Notes: generated by a model not told the origin, from the letters alone. Shown: positions 8,384 through 17,559, numbered from the stretch's first letter. The stretch is 64,000 bases of DNA from Burkholderia latens (GCF_001718795.1 NZ_CP013438.1:1302001-1366000), one strand, 5' to 3'. Made by a program: numbers and translations.

Positions 8384-9292
8384 TTAAACAACCGCGCCGT
8401 CCGCCCCTTCCGTCAAAAACCGTTCGACCATCGCGTTGAACACCGGCAACGCCGGGTTGTCGTTGTCCGCGCGCCATGCGAGGTACAACTCGGCGGCCAC
8501 GTCGACACCGGCGAGCGGCCGAAACACGACGCCGTCCACATGCAGCTCGCGGGCCGACGCGGGCACCAGCGCCGCACCGAGCCCCGCGCGCACGAGGCCG
8601 AGAATCGTGTGCGTCTGCCCGACGTAATGCAGGTAGTTCGGCAGCCGCCCGGCGCTCGCGAACATGCCCGAGATCATGTCGTGGAAGTACTTCCCCTCGT
8701 TCGGCGAATACGCGATGAACGGCTGCCGGTCGAGCTCGTCCGGTCCGATCCGTTCGTACGCGGCAAGCGGTGCGCCCTGTGCGACCGCGACGAGCATCGG
8801 CTCGCGCTGCACGAGCCGGTACTCGAGCGGATGCCGCGCGGCGCGCTGGCGCACGAAGCCCGCGTCGAGCATGCGCGACGCAAGCGCATCGATCTGCACG
8901 GTCGACACCATTTCGCGCAGCTCGACATCGACGTCAGGCAGCGCATGCGCCGCATGCGCAAGCAGCACCGGAATCATCCGGTATGCACTGACGGCCGTGA
9001 AGCCGAGCGTGATGCGCCCCGCCCCGCCGTGCGCGACACGTTGCGCGGCCTGCTCCGCTCGTGCGGAAAACTCGAGAATGTGCCGTGCATCGCGCAGGAA
9101 GCGCTCGCCAGCCGCGGTCAGCCGCACTTGCCGGCTGCTGCGCTCGAGCAGTGCAATGCCGAGCGCATGTTCGAGCAACTGGATCTGCCTGCTCAGCGGC
9201 GGTTGTGTCATGAAGAGGCGCTTCGCCGCGCGACCGAAATGCAATTCCTCGGCCACCGCGACGAAGCAGCGCAGCTGGTTCAATTCAATCAT
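8384..9292 (-). CDS. LysR-type transcriptional regulator of the adjacent dehydrogenase/MFS unit
   Basis: 302 residues, normal LysR length. The N-terminal winged helix-turn-helix (R-C-F-V-A-V-A-E-E-L-H-F-G-R-A-A, then Q-P-P-L-S-R-Q-I) is followed by a periplasmic-binding-protein-like effector domain. It is divergent from the 2-hydroxyacid dehydrogenase at 9406 with about 113 bp between the start codons, the arrangement in which LysR proteins usually control the neighbour and themselves. The effector is probably a hydroxy or sugar acid related to the substrate of that unit (inference). Confidence 0.88.
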   Translation of the reverse strand: MIELNQLRCFVAVAEELHFGRAAKRLFMTQPPLSRQIQLLEHALGIALLERSSRQVRLTAAGERFLRDARHILEFSARAEQAAQRVAHGGAGRITLGFTAVSAYRMIPVLLAHAAHALPDVDVELREMVSTVQIDALASRMLDAGFVRQRAARHPLEYRLVQREPMLVAVAQGAPLAAYERIGPDELDRQPFIAYSPNEGKYFHDMISGMFASAGRLPNYLHYVGQTHTILGLVRAGLGAALVPASARELHVDGVVFRPLAGVDVAAELYLAWRADNDNPALPVFNAMVERFLTEGADGAVV

Positions 9293-9325
9293 TCAATTTT
9301 TGGATCAATCAATAGTCTTTTGATG

Positions 9326-9355
9326 TTAGACGCATATCGATCCGATTCCTATACT
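9326..9355 (+). promoter_or_regulatory. Candidate promoter of the 2-hydroxyacid dehydrogenase
   Basis: A TATACT -10 box lies at 9350-9355, 50 bp before the dehydrogenase start, with a poor -35 (TTAGAC, 9326-9331). The AT-rich stretch just upstream (9290-9325), with repeated ATCAAT-like elements, is the likely LysR binding region. The -35 is weak, as expected for an activator-dependent promoter. Confidence 0.4.
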
Positions 9356-9405
9356 CGGTTTCACCTGATGCGCGGCCCGCGCCGCACGCAACGACCGAGA
9401 CCTTC

Positions 9406-10344
9406 ATGCCCATCGACATCCTCCTCACCCAGCCGCTTCCGGACACCATCGACGCCGAACTGACCGACCGCTACGCGGTGCATCGCCTGTATGCGGCCGA
9501 CCACCCCGATGCGCTGCTCGAGCGCGTGGCGCCACGCATCCGCGGCGTCGTCACCGGCGGCGCGACCGGGCTGCCGACCGCGTTGATGGACCGGTTGAGT
9601 GCGCTCGAAATCATCGCGATCAGCGGCATCGGCACCGACGCCGTCGATCTCGAGCGCGCGCGTGCGCGCGGCATCCACGTGACGACGACGCCCGACGTGC
9701 TGACCGACGACGTCGCCGACATGGCGATGGGCCTGATCCTGATGACGCTGCGCGACCTCGGCGCCGGCGAACGTATCGTACGCGCCGGACGCTGGGGGAA
9801 GACCGCGCAGCCGCTCGCGACGCAGGTGACGGGCAAGCGGCTCGGGATCGTCGGGCTCGGCCGTGTCGGTCGCGCGATCGCGCAGCGCGCGCAGGCGTTC
9901 CGGATGCCCGTCAGCTATTTCGGCCCCCGCGAGCACCGCGACAGCGGCTATCGCTACGTCAGCGACCTCGTCGCGCTCGCACGCGACAGCGACGTGCTCG
10001 TGCTCGCGGCATCGGCCGACCACGGCAACGTTCTCGTGACCGCCGACGTGCTCGCGGCGCTCGGCAGCAAAGGATTCCTGATCAACGTCGCGCGCGGCAA
10101 ACTTGTCGACGAAACCGCACTCGTTCGCGCGCTCGCGGACGGCACGATCGCCGGCGCCGGACTCGACGTGTTCGTCGACGAGCCGCACGTGCCGCGCGAA
10201 CTGTTCGAGCTCGACCGCGTGGTGGTGCAGCCGCACCGCGCGAGCGCCACGCACGAGACACGCGAAGCCATGGGACGGATCGTGCTCGCGAACCTCGCCG
10301 CATGCTTCGCCGGCCAACGCCCGCCGACCACGGTCACCGGCTGA
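9406..10344 (+). CDS. D-isomer specific 2-hydroxyacid dehydrogenase (glyoxylate/hydroxypyruvate reductase-like)
   Basis: 312 residues, cytoplasmic. It reduces a 2-keto acid to the D-2-hydroxy acid, or the reverse, with NAD(P)H. The nucleotide-binding motif G-L-G-R-V-G is at residues 150-155. The catalytic triad of the family is present: R230 in N-V-A-R-G-K-L-V-D-E, E259 in D-V-F-V-D-E-P, and H277 in Q-P-H-R-A-S. The overall layout is like glyoxylate/hydroxypyruvate reductases, although the true substrate is not fixed by these motifs. It is followed 70 bp later by an MFS transporter of the sugar-acid type, which suggests uptake and oxidation of an aldonate or hydroxy acid under the divergent LysR gene. 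Confidence 0.87.
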   Translation: MPIDILLTQPLPDTIDAELTDRYAVHRLYAADHPDALLERVAPRIRGVVTGGATGLPTALMDRLSALEIIAISGIGTDAVDLERARARGIHVTTTPDVLTDDVADMAMGLILMTLRDLGAGERIVRAGRWGKTAQPLATQVTGKRLGIVGLGRVGRAIAQRAQAFRMPVSYFGPREHRDSGYRYVSDLVALARDSDVLVLAASADHGNVLVTADVLAALGSKGFLINVARGKLVDETALVRALADGTIAGAGLDVFVDEPHVPRELFELDRVVVQPHRASATHETREAMGRIVLANLAACFAGQRPPTTVTG

Positions 10345-10414
10345 GCGCCGCGGCCGCCGCCTCTTTACGACATCAAACGACAAGCCTCCGCACGACGGAG
10401 GCCAGGAGACAAAC

Positions 10415-11800
10415 ATGCCCCATCGATCCAGCGGCAGCGCCGCCGTCGCCACCGCGCCCACCGCGTCCGGTTCCTCCACCGCGTCTCGCACGCTCGGCCG
10501 CGTCCGTTTTTCGGTACTGGCGCTGATCTTCGCCGTCACCGTCGTCAACTATGCAGATCGCGCGACGATGTCGATTGCCGGCACCGGCGTCGCGCATGAT
10601 CTGGGGCTCACGCCCGTACAGCTCGGCATCGTCTTTTCCGCGTTCGCGTGGGCCTATGCGATCGGCCAGATCCCGGGCGGCTGGCTGCTCGACCGCTTCG
10701 GCGCGCGCCGCGTGTACGGGCTGAGCCTGCTGCTGTGGTCGGTGTTCACGATGCTGCAAGGCACGGTGGGCTGGTTCGCCGCGTCCGGTGCGACCGCGAC
10801 GCTCACGCTGTTCGCGATGCGCTTCATGCTTGGCCTCGTCGAATCGCCGGCGTTCCCGGCCAATTCGCGAATCGTCGCGTGCTGGTTCCCGACTGCCGAG
10901 CGCGGCACCGCGTCGGCGCTGTTCAATTCGGCGCAGTACATGGCCGTCGTGCTGTTCACGCCGGCGATGGCGTGGCTCACGCATGCGCTCGGCTGGGAAC
11001 ACGTGTTCCTGTGGATGGGGATGCTCGGCATCGCGCTGTCGGTGTTCTGGTTCGCGTGGTATCGCGAGCCGCATGGCCATCCGCGCGTGACCGACGCCGA
11101 ACGCGACCATCTGCGCGCGCACGGTGCGCTCGTCGATCTCGAGGCGAACCGGATCGGGCAGCGCTCGCGCGTGTCGTGGCACGACGCGTCACACCTGTTC
11201 CGCCACCGCAACCTGTGGGCGATCTATATCGGCCAGTACTGCATCACCGCGCTCACCTACTTCTTCATCACGTGGTTCCCGATCTACCTGATCAAGGGGC
11301 GCGGGATGACGATCATGGAAGCCGGCTGGGTCGCCGCGCTGCCGGCGCTCTGCGGCTTCACGGGCGGCGTGATCGGCGGCGTGCTGTCGGACTGGCTGAT
11401 CCGGCGCGGCGTGCATCCGTCGCGCGCACGCAAGACGCCTTTCATTGTCGGGATGGCGATGGCGACGCTGCTCGTGCTCGCCAACGGCGCGTCGTCGAAC
11501 GCGGTCGTGATCGCGCTGATGACCATCGCGTTCTTCGGCAAGGGGCTCGCGGCGGTCGGCTGGGCCGTACTCGCCGACACCGCGCCGGAAGGGATGGTCG
11601 GCCTGAGCGGCGGCGTGTTCAACGGGCTCGGCAATATCGCGGGGATCGTCACGCCGCTCGCAATCGGCTACTTCGTCGCGCACACCGGTTCGTTCGCCGG
11701 TGCGCTGTGGTTCGTGGCCGCGCACGGGCTGATCGGCATCGCCGCCTACGCGTGGCTGGCCGGCCGCTTCGAGCGGATTCGCGTCACGCGGCGCGCGTAA
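10415..11800 (+). CDS. MFS transporter, anion:cation symporter type (sugar acid or organic anion uptake)
   Basis: 461 residues with 12 predicted membrane helices after a roughly 25-residue Ser/Ala/Thr-rich cytoplasmic start. N-Y-A-D-R-A-T in helix 1, G-G-W-L-L-D-R-F-G-A-R-R in the 2-3 loop and F-W-F-A-W-Y-R-E-P-H-G-H-P after helix 6 are hallmarks of the ACS family that includes glucarate (GudP) and galactonate (DgoT) carriers. ATG 10415 is preceded by GGAG. It is probably co-transcribed with the hydroxyacid dehydrogenase and supplies its substrate. The gene converges on the LysR gene at 11841 with 40 bp between. Confidence 0.87.
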   Translation: MPHRSSGSAAVATAPTASGSSTASRTLGRVRFSVLALIFAVTVVNYADRATMSIAGTGVAHDLGLTPVQLGIVFSAFAWAYAIGQIPGGWLLDRFGARRVYGLSLLLWSVFTMLQGTVGWFAASGATATLTLFAMRFMLGLVESPAFPANSRIVACWFPTAERGTASALFNSAQYMAVVLFTPAMAWLTHALGWEHVFLWMGMLGIALSVFWFAWYREPHGHPRVTDAERDHLRAHGALVDLEANRIGQRSRVSWHDASHLFRHRNLWAIYIGQYCITALTYFFITWFPIYLIKGRGMTIMEAGWVAALPALCGFTGGVIGGVLSDWLIRRGVHPSRARKTPFIVGMAMATLLVLANGASSNAVVIALMTIAFFGKGLAAVGWAVLADTAPEGMVGLSGGVFNGLGNIAGIVTPLAIGYFVAHTGSFAGALWFVAAHGLIGIAAYAWLAGRFERIRVTRRA

Positions 11801-11840
11801 CGCGCGGGGTGCTCGCCGGACGCGCGAGCGTCGGCCCTCA

Positions 11841-12809
11841 TCACGCGCGCTGGCGACTCGCCGGCGGCTGCTCGACCGCGAGCCGGTCGAGTTCGCGCAG
11901 GTCGTTCTCCAGCGCGGGCGTGAGCGTCGTACGCAAATGGTCGAGAAACGTGCGGATCTTCGCGTCGAGATAGCGTCGCGTCGCATAGACCGCATACACG
12001 CTGACAGTCTGCAGCCGGTACTCGGGCAGCACGCGGATCAGCCGCCCTTCGCGGATGTCGTCGAGCACCGTGTACAGCGCGACGCACGCGATCCCGCGCC
12101 CGGCGCGCACCGCCACGCACAGCGCATCCGGCACGTTGACCTGGAACGGCGCCGGCTGCAGCTCGTAGACCGTCTCCTCGCCGTCGCCGCGCTCGAGCCG
12201 CCATTCGCTTGCCGGCGACGCCGGCGTGTCGAGGCGCAGGCACACGTGGTTCGGCAGGTCGTCCGGCGTCTTCGGCGTGCCGTGGCGCGCCAGGTACTCG
12301 CGCGACGCGACCAGCACGCTGCAGCTCGTGCCGCAGGTCTGCGCGACGTATCCGGAATCGGGCAGCTGCGACGCGGTCACGATCGACACGTCATAACCTT
12401 CTTCGACGAGGTTCGGCATGCGCTGCGCGAGCGTCAGTTCGACCGACACGTCCGGATTGTCTTCCTGATAGCGCACGATCGACGATACGACATGACTCTG
12501 CCCGAGCCCCGTCATCGCGTGGATGCGCATCTTGCCGCTAGGCCGCAGCAGCGCGTTGCGCGCTTCGGCGTTCGCGTAGTCGATCTCGGCAAGAATCGAT
12601 TTCGCGCGCTCGAAATAGCGTTCGCCGCTTTCGGTGAGACCGAGGTGGCGCGTCGTGCGATGCAGCAGCCGCGTCTGTACGTGCGCTTCGAGATTCGATA
12701 CCGCGCGCGACACCTGCGCGGTGGTCGCGTCGATTTCTTTCGCGACCGCGGTAAAACTGCCGGCTTCGACAACGCGCACGAACAGGCGCATGTTTTCGAG
12801 CATGTCCAT
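11841..12809 (-). CDS. LysR-type transcriptional regulator
   Basis: 322 residues. The N-terminal helix-turn-helix reads V-V-E-A-G-S-F-T-A-V-A-K-E-I-D then A-Q-V-S-R-A-V-S-N-L-E, followed by L-L-H-R-T-T-R and L-T-E-S-G-E-R-Y-F, a pattern of the subgroup close to DsdC/AaeR-like regulators. The C-terminal half is a substrate-binding fold; the last 15 residues are a Gln/Pro/Arg tail. It starts 358 bp from the divergent HPP-CBS gene, a long gap for a direct target, and ends against the MFS transporter gene. The target is not evident. Confidence 0.85.
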   Translation of the reverse strand: MDMLENMRLFVRVVEAGSFTAVAKEIDATTAQVSRAVSNLEAHVQTRLLHRTTRHLGLTESGERYFERAKSILAEIDYANAEARNALLRPSGKMRIHAMTGLGQSHVVSSIVRYQEDNPDVSVELTLAQRMPNLVEEGYDVSIVTASQLPDSGYVAQTCGTSCSVLVASREYLARHGTPKTPDDLPNHVCLRLDTPASPASEWRLERGDGEETVYELQPAPFQVNVPDALCVAVRAGRGIACVALYTVLDDIREGRLIRVLPEYRLQTVSVYAVYATRRYLDAKIRTFLDHLRTTLTPALENDLRELDRLAVEQPPASRQRA

Positions 12810-13167
12810 TGGATTGGCTTCGGGAGTATGGGGAAACGTCGGCGGCGCTCGCTTCAGACGGGAACCGGGGCGGGCGCGCGAGCCACACGCGGGCGATAAC
12901 CTTGCCGGGGAACAGGCGGGAGAGCGGGCATCGCGTGCGTGGTCGTGGCATGTCGGGGGAATTGGGTGGCCGAATTGTACGCCGCCGCAGACAAATATGC
13001 GCGCTGCAGGGCTCCCAGGCTTTCATCCGACGAAAGGTTCTTGCAAGACAAGTGCATCGCGCGCGTGCAACACGTTGATGCAGCGCGACAATTTGTATCA
13101 CAACACGATATAATTCCGGCTTTCTTGCGCGGCCTCGTCCGCGTTGCCATTTTTTGCGCTTACCTTC
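12810..13167. other. 358-bp divergent intergenic region
   Basis: Separates the LysR gene (minus) and the HPP-CBS gene (plus). The right end holds a good -10 box for the plus-strand gene (13109-13114). The left part is GC-rich with no convincing gene; I see no further structured element. Confidence 0.5.
13086..13114 (+). promoter_or_regulatory. Candidate promoter of the HPP-CBS gene
   Basis: A consensus TATAAT lies at 13109-13114. A weak -35 (GCGACA/CGACAA near 13085-13091) lies 17-18 bp upstream, in an unusually AT-rich stretch. It gives a leader of roughly 45 nt to the ATG at 13168. Confidence 0.55.
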
Positions 13168-14343
13168 ATGTCGTCAGGCTCCTCCCCGTCGCGCCGCACC
13201 TTCCGGCAATGGCTGCACAGCTTCGTTCCCCATCCGATGACGCTAGGCTGGCGCGAGCGCATGCGCTCGTGCATGGGGGCCCTCGTCGGCATCGCGACGG
13301 TCGGCGTGACGATGCGGCTGATGCCCGGCGTACCGGGTCTCGTGCCGCTGCTCGTCGCGCCGATGGGCGCATCGGCCGTGCTGCTGTTCGCGGTGCCGGC
13401 GAGTCCGCTCGCGCAGCCGTGGTCGATCATCGGCGGCAACCTGGTGGCGGCGACCGTTGGCGTCGCATGTGCGCAATGGATCGCCGATCCGATCACGGCC
13501 GCCGCGGTCGCCGTCGCACTTGCGATCGGCGGCATGTTCGCGCTGCGCTGCGTTCACCCGCCGTCGGGTGCCGTCGCGCTGACGGCGGTGCTCGGCGGGC
13601 CGGCGATCCATGCGCTCGGCTTCGGTTTCGTGGTCGAGCCGATTGCGCTGCAATCGGCGATCCTGCTCTCGGTCGCGCTCGCATACCATGCACTGACCGG
13701 CCACCGCTATCCGCACGGCGGCGTGCGCCCGGACGCAAAGCCGCAAGGCGGCAGCGCAGCGCCCGCGCGCGGCGGCTTCACGCGCGCCGATCTCGACGCG
13801 GTGCTGAAGCGTCGCGGCGAATGGCTCGACGTCGATCCGGATGACCTCGAGATGCTGCTGCGCGAAACCGAAATGCAGGCGTATACGCGCACGTTCGGCC
13901 AGCTCACGTGCGCGGACCTGATGACGAAGAATGCGATCGAGGTCGCGCCGTCGACGCCGGTGACGGGCGCATTGACGCTGCTCGACCGCCATCGCGTGAA
14001 GGCGCTGCCCGTCGTCGACGGCGACGATCGCCTGATCGGCATCGTCACCCGCGCGGACCTCACGCGCCAGCTGCGCCGGCCGACTCCGCTGTGGCAGCGG
14101 CTGTCCGCGCGGCTGCCGCAGTCGCTCGGTGGCCAGCCCGCCAGCGTCGCCACCGTGATGACGCGCGACGTCGCATGCGTGCAGCAAACGATGCCGATCA
14201 CCGCGCTCGTGCCGCTGTTTACGCATTCGGGCCATCACCACATTCCGGTCGTCGATGCGTCGCACCGTCTGGTCGGCATCATCACGCAGACGGATCTCGT
14301 CACGGGCCTGTATCGGCAAACGCAGATGCTCCAGGCCGCATAA
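13168..14343 (+). CDS. HPP family membrane protein with two C-terminal CBS domains
   Basis: 391 residues. The first 190 form an HPP domain with four or five membrane helices, including P-M-G-A-S-A-V-L-L-F and C-V-H-P-P-S-G-A-V-A-L-T, the H-P-P motif that names the family. HPP proteins are anion channels; some relatives carry nitrite. From about residue 250 come two CBS domains (V-K-A-L-P-V-V-D-G-D-D-R-L-I-G-I-V-T and H-H-I-P-V-V-D-A-S-H-R-L-V-G-I-I-T), which usually sense adenine nucleotides. ATG 13168 is preferred to an upstream TTG at 13144. The neighbouring MarR and ClC-CBS genes on the same strand suggest a shared role in anion balance. Confidence 0.88.
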   Translation: MSSGSSPSRRTFRQWLHSFVPHPMTLGWRERMRSCMGALVGIATVGVTMRLMPGVPGLVPLLVAPMGASAVLLFAVPASPLAQPWSIIGGNLVAATVGVACAQWIADPITAAAVAVALAIGGMFALRCVHPPSGAVALTAVLGGPAIHALGFGFVVEPIALQSAILLSVALAYHALTGHRYPHGGVRPDAKPQGGSAAPARGGFTRADLDAVLKRRGEWLDVDPDDLEMLLRETEMQAYTRTFGQLTCADLMTKNAIEVAPSTPVTGALTLLDRHRVKALPVVDGDDRLIGIVTRADLTRQLRRPTPLWQRLSARLPQSLGGQPASVATVMTRDVACVQQTMPITALVPLFTHSGHHHIPVVDASHRLVGIITQTDLVTGLYRQTQMLQAA

Positions 14344-14404
14344 CGCGGGCGCATGCCGTGTAACGGATAGCGAAATGCAGATTTTTCTCGTAAAATCGCT
14401 CTTT

Positions 14405-14423
14405 TATATCATGTTGCGATATA
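14405..14423 (+). promoter_or_regulatory. Inverted repeat, probable operator of the MarR gene
   Basis: TATATC and GATATA are exact inverted arms separated by 7 bp, in the most AT-rich stretch between the HPP-CBS and MarR genes and about 40 bp before the MarR start. Size and symmetry suit a MarR dimer, so autoregulation is likely. An in-frame ATG at 14411 lies inside the repeat, which argues for the later start at 14462. Confidence 0.5.
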
Positions 14424-14461
14424 TTTTTTCGCTACCGAAACCGACTATCCGACCGACCGCA

Positions 14462-14875
14462 ATGACCGATACCCGCCGCGCGCTCAACAAAAGCGATTTC
14501 CAGCAACTGTCCGAGTTCCGCTACCAGATGCGCCGCTTCGAGCGCTTCTCCGAACGCGCTGCGCAAAGCGAAGGCGTGACGCCGCTGCAATACCTGCTGC
14601 TGCTGCACATCAAGGGCTACCCGCACCGCGAGTGGGCCACGATCGGCGAACTGGCGGAACGCCTGCAGGCACAGCACCACGGTGTGGTCGCGCTGGTGAC
14701 GCGCTGCGAGGCGCTCGGGCTCGTGAAGCGCAAGACGAGCGAAGCGGATCGCCGCCAGGTCGAAGTGCATCTCGAAGAGGCCGGCGAAACGCTGCTCGCG
14801 CGCCTTGCGGCCATGCATCGCGCGGAACTGAAATCGTTGAAAGGCACGTTCCAGGTTCCGCAGATCGATTACTGA
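14462..14875 (+). CDS. MarR family transcriptional regulator
   Basis: 137 residues with the winged-helix core of the family: V-T-P-L-Q-Y-L-L-L-L-H-I, then I-G-E-L-A-E-R-L-Q-A-Q-H-H-G-V-V-A-L-V-T-R-C-E (recognition helix) and V-K-R-K-T-S-E-A-D-R-R-Q-V (wing). The leading helix-rich part forms the dimer interface. It lies between the HPP-CBS gene (118 bp upstream) and the ClC-CBS gene (31 bp downstream), so it is likely co-transcribed with the chloride transporter and may repress the pair. ATG 14462 is chosen over ATG 14411, which lies inside the presumed operator. The inducer is unknown. Confidence 0.85.
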   Translation: MTDTRRALNKSDFQQLSEFRYQMRRFERFSERAAQSEGVTPLQYLLLLHIKGYPHREWATIGELAERLQAQHHGVVALVTRCEALGLVKRKTSEADRRQVEVHLEEAGETLLARLAAMHRAELKSLKGTFQVPQIDY

Positions 14876-14906
14876 CCCTCGCTTTTTCAACCTTTCCCTC
14901 ACACCG

Positions 14907-16694
14907 ATGAACGCTCCACATAAACGCGATTTCTCGACCAACGAACGCCTGCCCAGGATCGCGTTGCTGGCTGCCGTCATTGGGCTGCTCGGCACGCTGG
15001 CGGCGTTCGTGCTGTTGAGCCTGATTCACCTGTTCACGAACCTGTTCTTCTTCCAGCAGTTCTCGTTCGTCGACCGCTCGCCCGCCGACAACACGCTAGG
15101 CGCGTGGGTCATCGTCGTGCCGGTGATCGGTGGCTTGATCGTCGGGCTGATGGCGCGCTTCGGCTCGGAGAAGATCCGCGGCCACGGCATTCCGGAAGCG
15201 ATCGAGGCGATCCTGTTCGGCAAGAGCCGGATGTCGCCGAAGGTCGCGGTGCTCAAGCCGCTGTCGTCCGGTGTCGTGATCGGCAGCGGCGGCCCGTTCG
15301 GCGCCGAAGGCCCGATCATCATGACCGGCGGCGCGCTCGGCTCGCTGATCGCGCAGTGCGTGCACGTGACCGCCGCCGAGCGCAAGACGCTGCTCGTCGC
15401 AGGCGCGGCCGCCGGCATGACCGCCGTGTTCGGCACGCCGGTCGCCGCGGTGCTGCTCGCGGTCGAACTGCTGTTGTTCGAATGGCGCCCGCGCAGTTTC
15501 CTGCCGGTCGCACTCGCATGCGCGGTGGCCGGGTTCGCGCGTGCGGTGTTCTTCGGCGTCGAGCCGCTGTTCCCGCTCACCACCGCGTCGCCGACACCGG
15601 TCGCGCTGCTGTCGTGCATCGTCGCGGGCCTGCTGTCCGGTGGGCTCGCATGCGGCCTGTCGGCAGCGCTGTATCGCATCGAGGACGGCTTCGCGAAGCT
15701 GCCGGTGCACTGGATGTGGTGGCCGGCGCTCGGCGCGATCGTGATCGGCGTCGGCGGCTGGGTCGAACCGCGTGCGCTCGGTGTCGGCTATGACGTGATC
15801 GGCGACTTGCTGCATCAGCATATCGCGCTGAAAATCGCGCTCGCGCTGCTGATCGTGAAGGCCGTGATGTGGGTGATCGCGCTCGGCTCCGGCACGTCGG
15901 GCGGCGTGCTCGCCCCGCTGCTAATGCTCGGCGCGGGCCTCGGCACCGTGCTGTCGCCGGTACTGCCCGGCGGCGACCCGGCACTGTGGCCGCTCGTCTG
16001 CATGGCCGCCACGCTCGGCGCGACGCTCGGTGCGCCGCTGACCGCGATCGTGTTCGCGTTCGGCCTCACGCATGACGCGAACGCGCTGCTGCCGCTGCTT
16101 GCCGCGACGCTCGTCGCGCACGGGTTCGCGACGATCGCGATGAAGCGCTCGATCATGACCGAAAAGATCGCGCGTCGTGGTTATCACATCTACCGCGAAT
16201 ACGGCGTCGATCCGCTAGAGCGGCATGACGTTGCCGAAGTGATGACGGCGGCCGACGCGCTCGTCGCGATCGACGGCGCCATGACGCTCGATGCGGTCGA
16301 GTCGCAATACTTCGGCGCAAAGCAGACGCACCGTGCGTATCCGGTCGTGCACGACGGCCGCCTGCTCGGTCTCGTCGATCGTGCGACGCTCGACGCGCAT
16401 CGCGCTCAGGCCGGCTCCGGCGCGACGTTCGCGAGCGCATTCGCCGATCGCGCGCCGGCCGTCGCACAGGCTCACGAAACGTGCCGCGTGGTCGCATCGC
16501 GGCTCGCGATGCTCGGCCTCGAGCGCCTGCCCGTCGTCGACGATCCGCAATCGCTGCGCCTCATCGGCATCGTGTCGCGCAGCGACCTGATCAAGCCCGC
16601 GCTCCAGCACTTCGACGACGAACAGAAGCGCGAGCGCTTCCGCCCGATCGTGCCGGTGAATCTTCGCGCCGCCGCCAACCGCAAGGCCGGCTGA
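14907..16694 (+). CDS. ClC-type chloride channel/transporter with C-terminal CBS domains
   Basis: 595 residues: a ClC membrane core of about 430 residues plus a CBS pair. Selectivity-filter motifs are visible as G-H-G-I-P-E-A, G-S-G-G-P-F-G-A-E-G-P (with the gating glutamate in A-E-G-P) and G-S-G-T-S-G-G-V-L-A-P. A glutamate before W-R-P in L-L-L-F-E-W-R-P sits where the internal proton glutamate lies in E. coli ClC, so this is probably a Cl/H exchanger rather than a passive channel. The second CBS repeat (L-P-V-V-D-D-P-Q-S-L-R-L-I-G-I-V-S) is clear, the first weaker. It follows the MarR gene by 31 bp. Confidence 0.9.
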   Translation: MNAPHKRDFSTNERLPRIALLAAVIGLLGTLAAFVLLSLIHLFTNLFFFQQFSFVDRSPADNTLGAWVIVVPVIGGLIVGLMARFGSEKIRGHGIPEAIEAILFGKSRMSPKVAVLKPLSSGVVIGSGGPFGAEGPIIMTGGALGSLIAQCVHVTAAERKTLLVAGAAAGMTAVFGTPVAAVLLAVELLLFEWRPRSFLPVALACAVAGFARAVFFGVEPLFPLTTASPTPVALLSCIVAGLLSGGLACGLSAALYRIEDGFAKLPVHWMWWPALGAIVIGVGGWVEPRALGVGYDVIGDLLHQHIALKIALALLIVKAVMWVIALGSGTSGGVLAPLLMLGAGLGTVLSPVLPGGDPALWPLVCMAATLGATLGAPLTAIVFAFGLTHDANALLPLLAATLVAHGFATIAMKRSIMTEKIARRGYHIYREYGVDPLERHDVAEVMTAADALVAIDGAMTLDAVESQYFGAKQTHRAYPVVHDGRLLGLVDRATLDAHRAQAGSGATFASAFADRAPAVAQAHETCRVVASRLAMLGLERLPVVDDPQSLRLIGIVSRSDLIKPALQHFDDEQKRERFRPIVPVNLRAAANRKAG

Positions 16695-17188
16695 CCGTTA
16701 CCGCGTGCGCGGCGCGCAGCGCACGCACCATCTCGCGTCGCACCCGTCACGTCGCGAAGCGGTGCGCGCGCTGCGCGCCGTTGCGCATTCCGCCGCATCC
16801 GGCGTTTAAACTTGGTTGACAGTCGACCGGACGAAAGTTTGTCATCATGGTTCTCATGCGACGGGGCCACCATTCAGCCATTCCAGCGCGACAACCAACA
16901 ACGAGCGTCGCGGCGCGACATGCAGACACATGCAGTACGCCGCGGCCGGCAATCCACCACACCCACGGACAAGTGCGTCGGCCACTCGGCGAACGACCTC
17001 GTGCGGTCGCGCCACTCGATCATGCTGCCATGCAGCAGAACGGCATGCATCCGCATCGGCGTTTGGCAAGCGCGTTAACAACTTGTTTCGGAATTGCCGG
17101 AACCGCATTTGGCGGATGCGATCTCACAGACACGCAGCTTTCTGCTGCGCATCCCACTCAATCAATCACGACTCGAGGGAGATAAAAC
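16695..17188. other. 494-bp intergenic region before a small secreted-protein gene
   Basis: No convincing gene on either strand; several short open frames are Arg/His/Pro/Ser-rich and read as noise. A TTGACA at 16816-16821 sits inside a near-palindrome (GGTTGAC-A-GTCGACC) and may be a promoter, although the matching -10 is poor and it lies about 370 bp before the next gene. The 100 bp before 17189 are comparatively AT-rich and probably carry the real promoter of that gene. Confidence 0.45.
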
Positions 17189-17521
17189 GTGAACGTGAAA
17201 TACTTACCGCTCATCGCATTGACCGTGGCAATTTCTGCGCATGCTGCCGATCCGGCCGTGCAGAACGTGGGACAAAGCCAGAAATCCGCTCAGGACGTCT
17301 CGGCCTGCATCGCGAAGACCTGGGCCGACAAGTCGCAGCAACAGGTGATTTCGCAAAACGTGCTCGCCAACGGCCTCGCGACCGACGTGTACGCACCGGG
17401 CCAGCAACCGCCGAATGGCGCGGCCGCGATGGTTCGCCCGTCGTGGAAGCCGGACGCGAAGACGTGGGTCGGCATGCGCGGTGACGCGGCTGCAGCCGGC
17501 GACATCAACGCCTGCCTGTAA
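17189..17521 (+). CDS. Small secreted protein of unknown function
   Basis: 110 residues. A signal peptide is clear (N-V-K-Y-L-P-L-I-A-L-T-V-A-I-S-A-H-A, cleavage expected after A-H-A), giving a mature periplasmic or secreted protein of about 90 residues. The mature part has two cysteines, one after Q-D-V-S-A and one in the terminal N-A-C-L, possibly disulfide linked, and a V-I-S-Q-N-V-L-A-N-G-L-A-T-D-V-Y segment. The GTG at 17189 follows a strong GAGGGAGA ribosome-binding site. A bidirectionally plausible terminator follows. I recognise no family. Confidence 0.75.
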   Translation: MNVKYLPLIALTVAISAHAADPAVQNVGQSQKSAQDVSACIAKTWADKSQQQVISQNVLANGLATDVYAPGQQPPNGAAAMVRPSWKPDAKTWVGMRGDAAAAGDINACL

Positions 17522-17559
17522 GCCTGCGCCGGACGGCATTGCGCCGTCCGCATGCGACG

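Noticed and set aside
16816..17188. Several 60-220-codon frames in the gap before the small secreted-protein gene
   Set aside because: All overlap each other, are His/Arg/Ser-rich and lack ribosome-binding sites.
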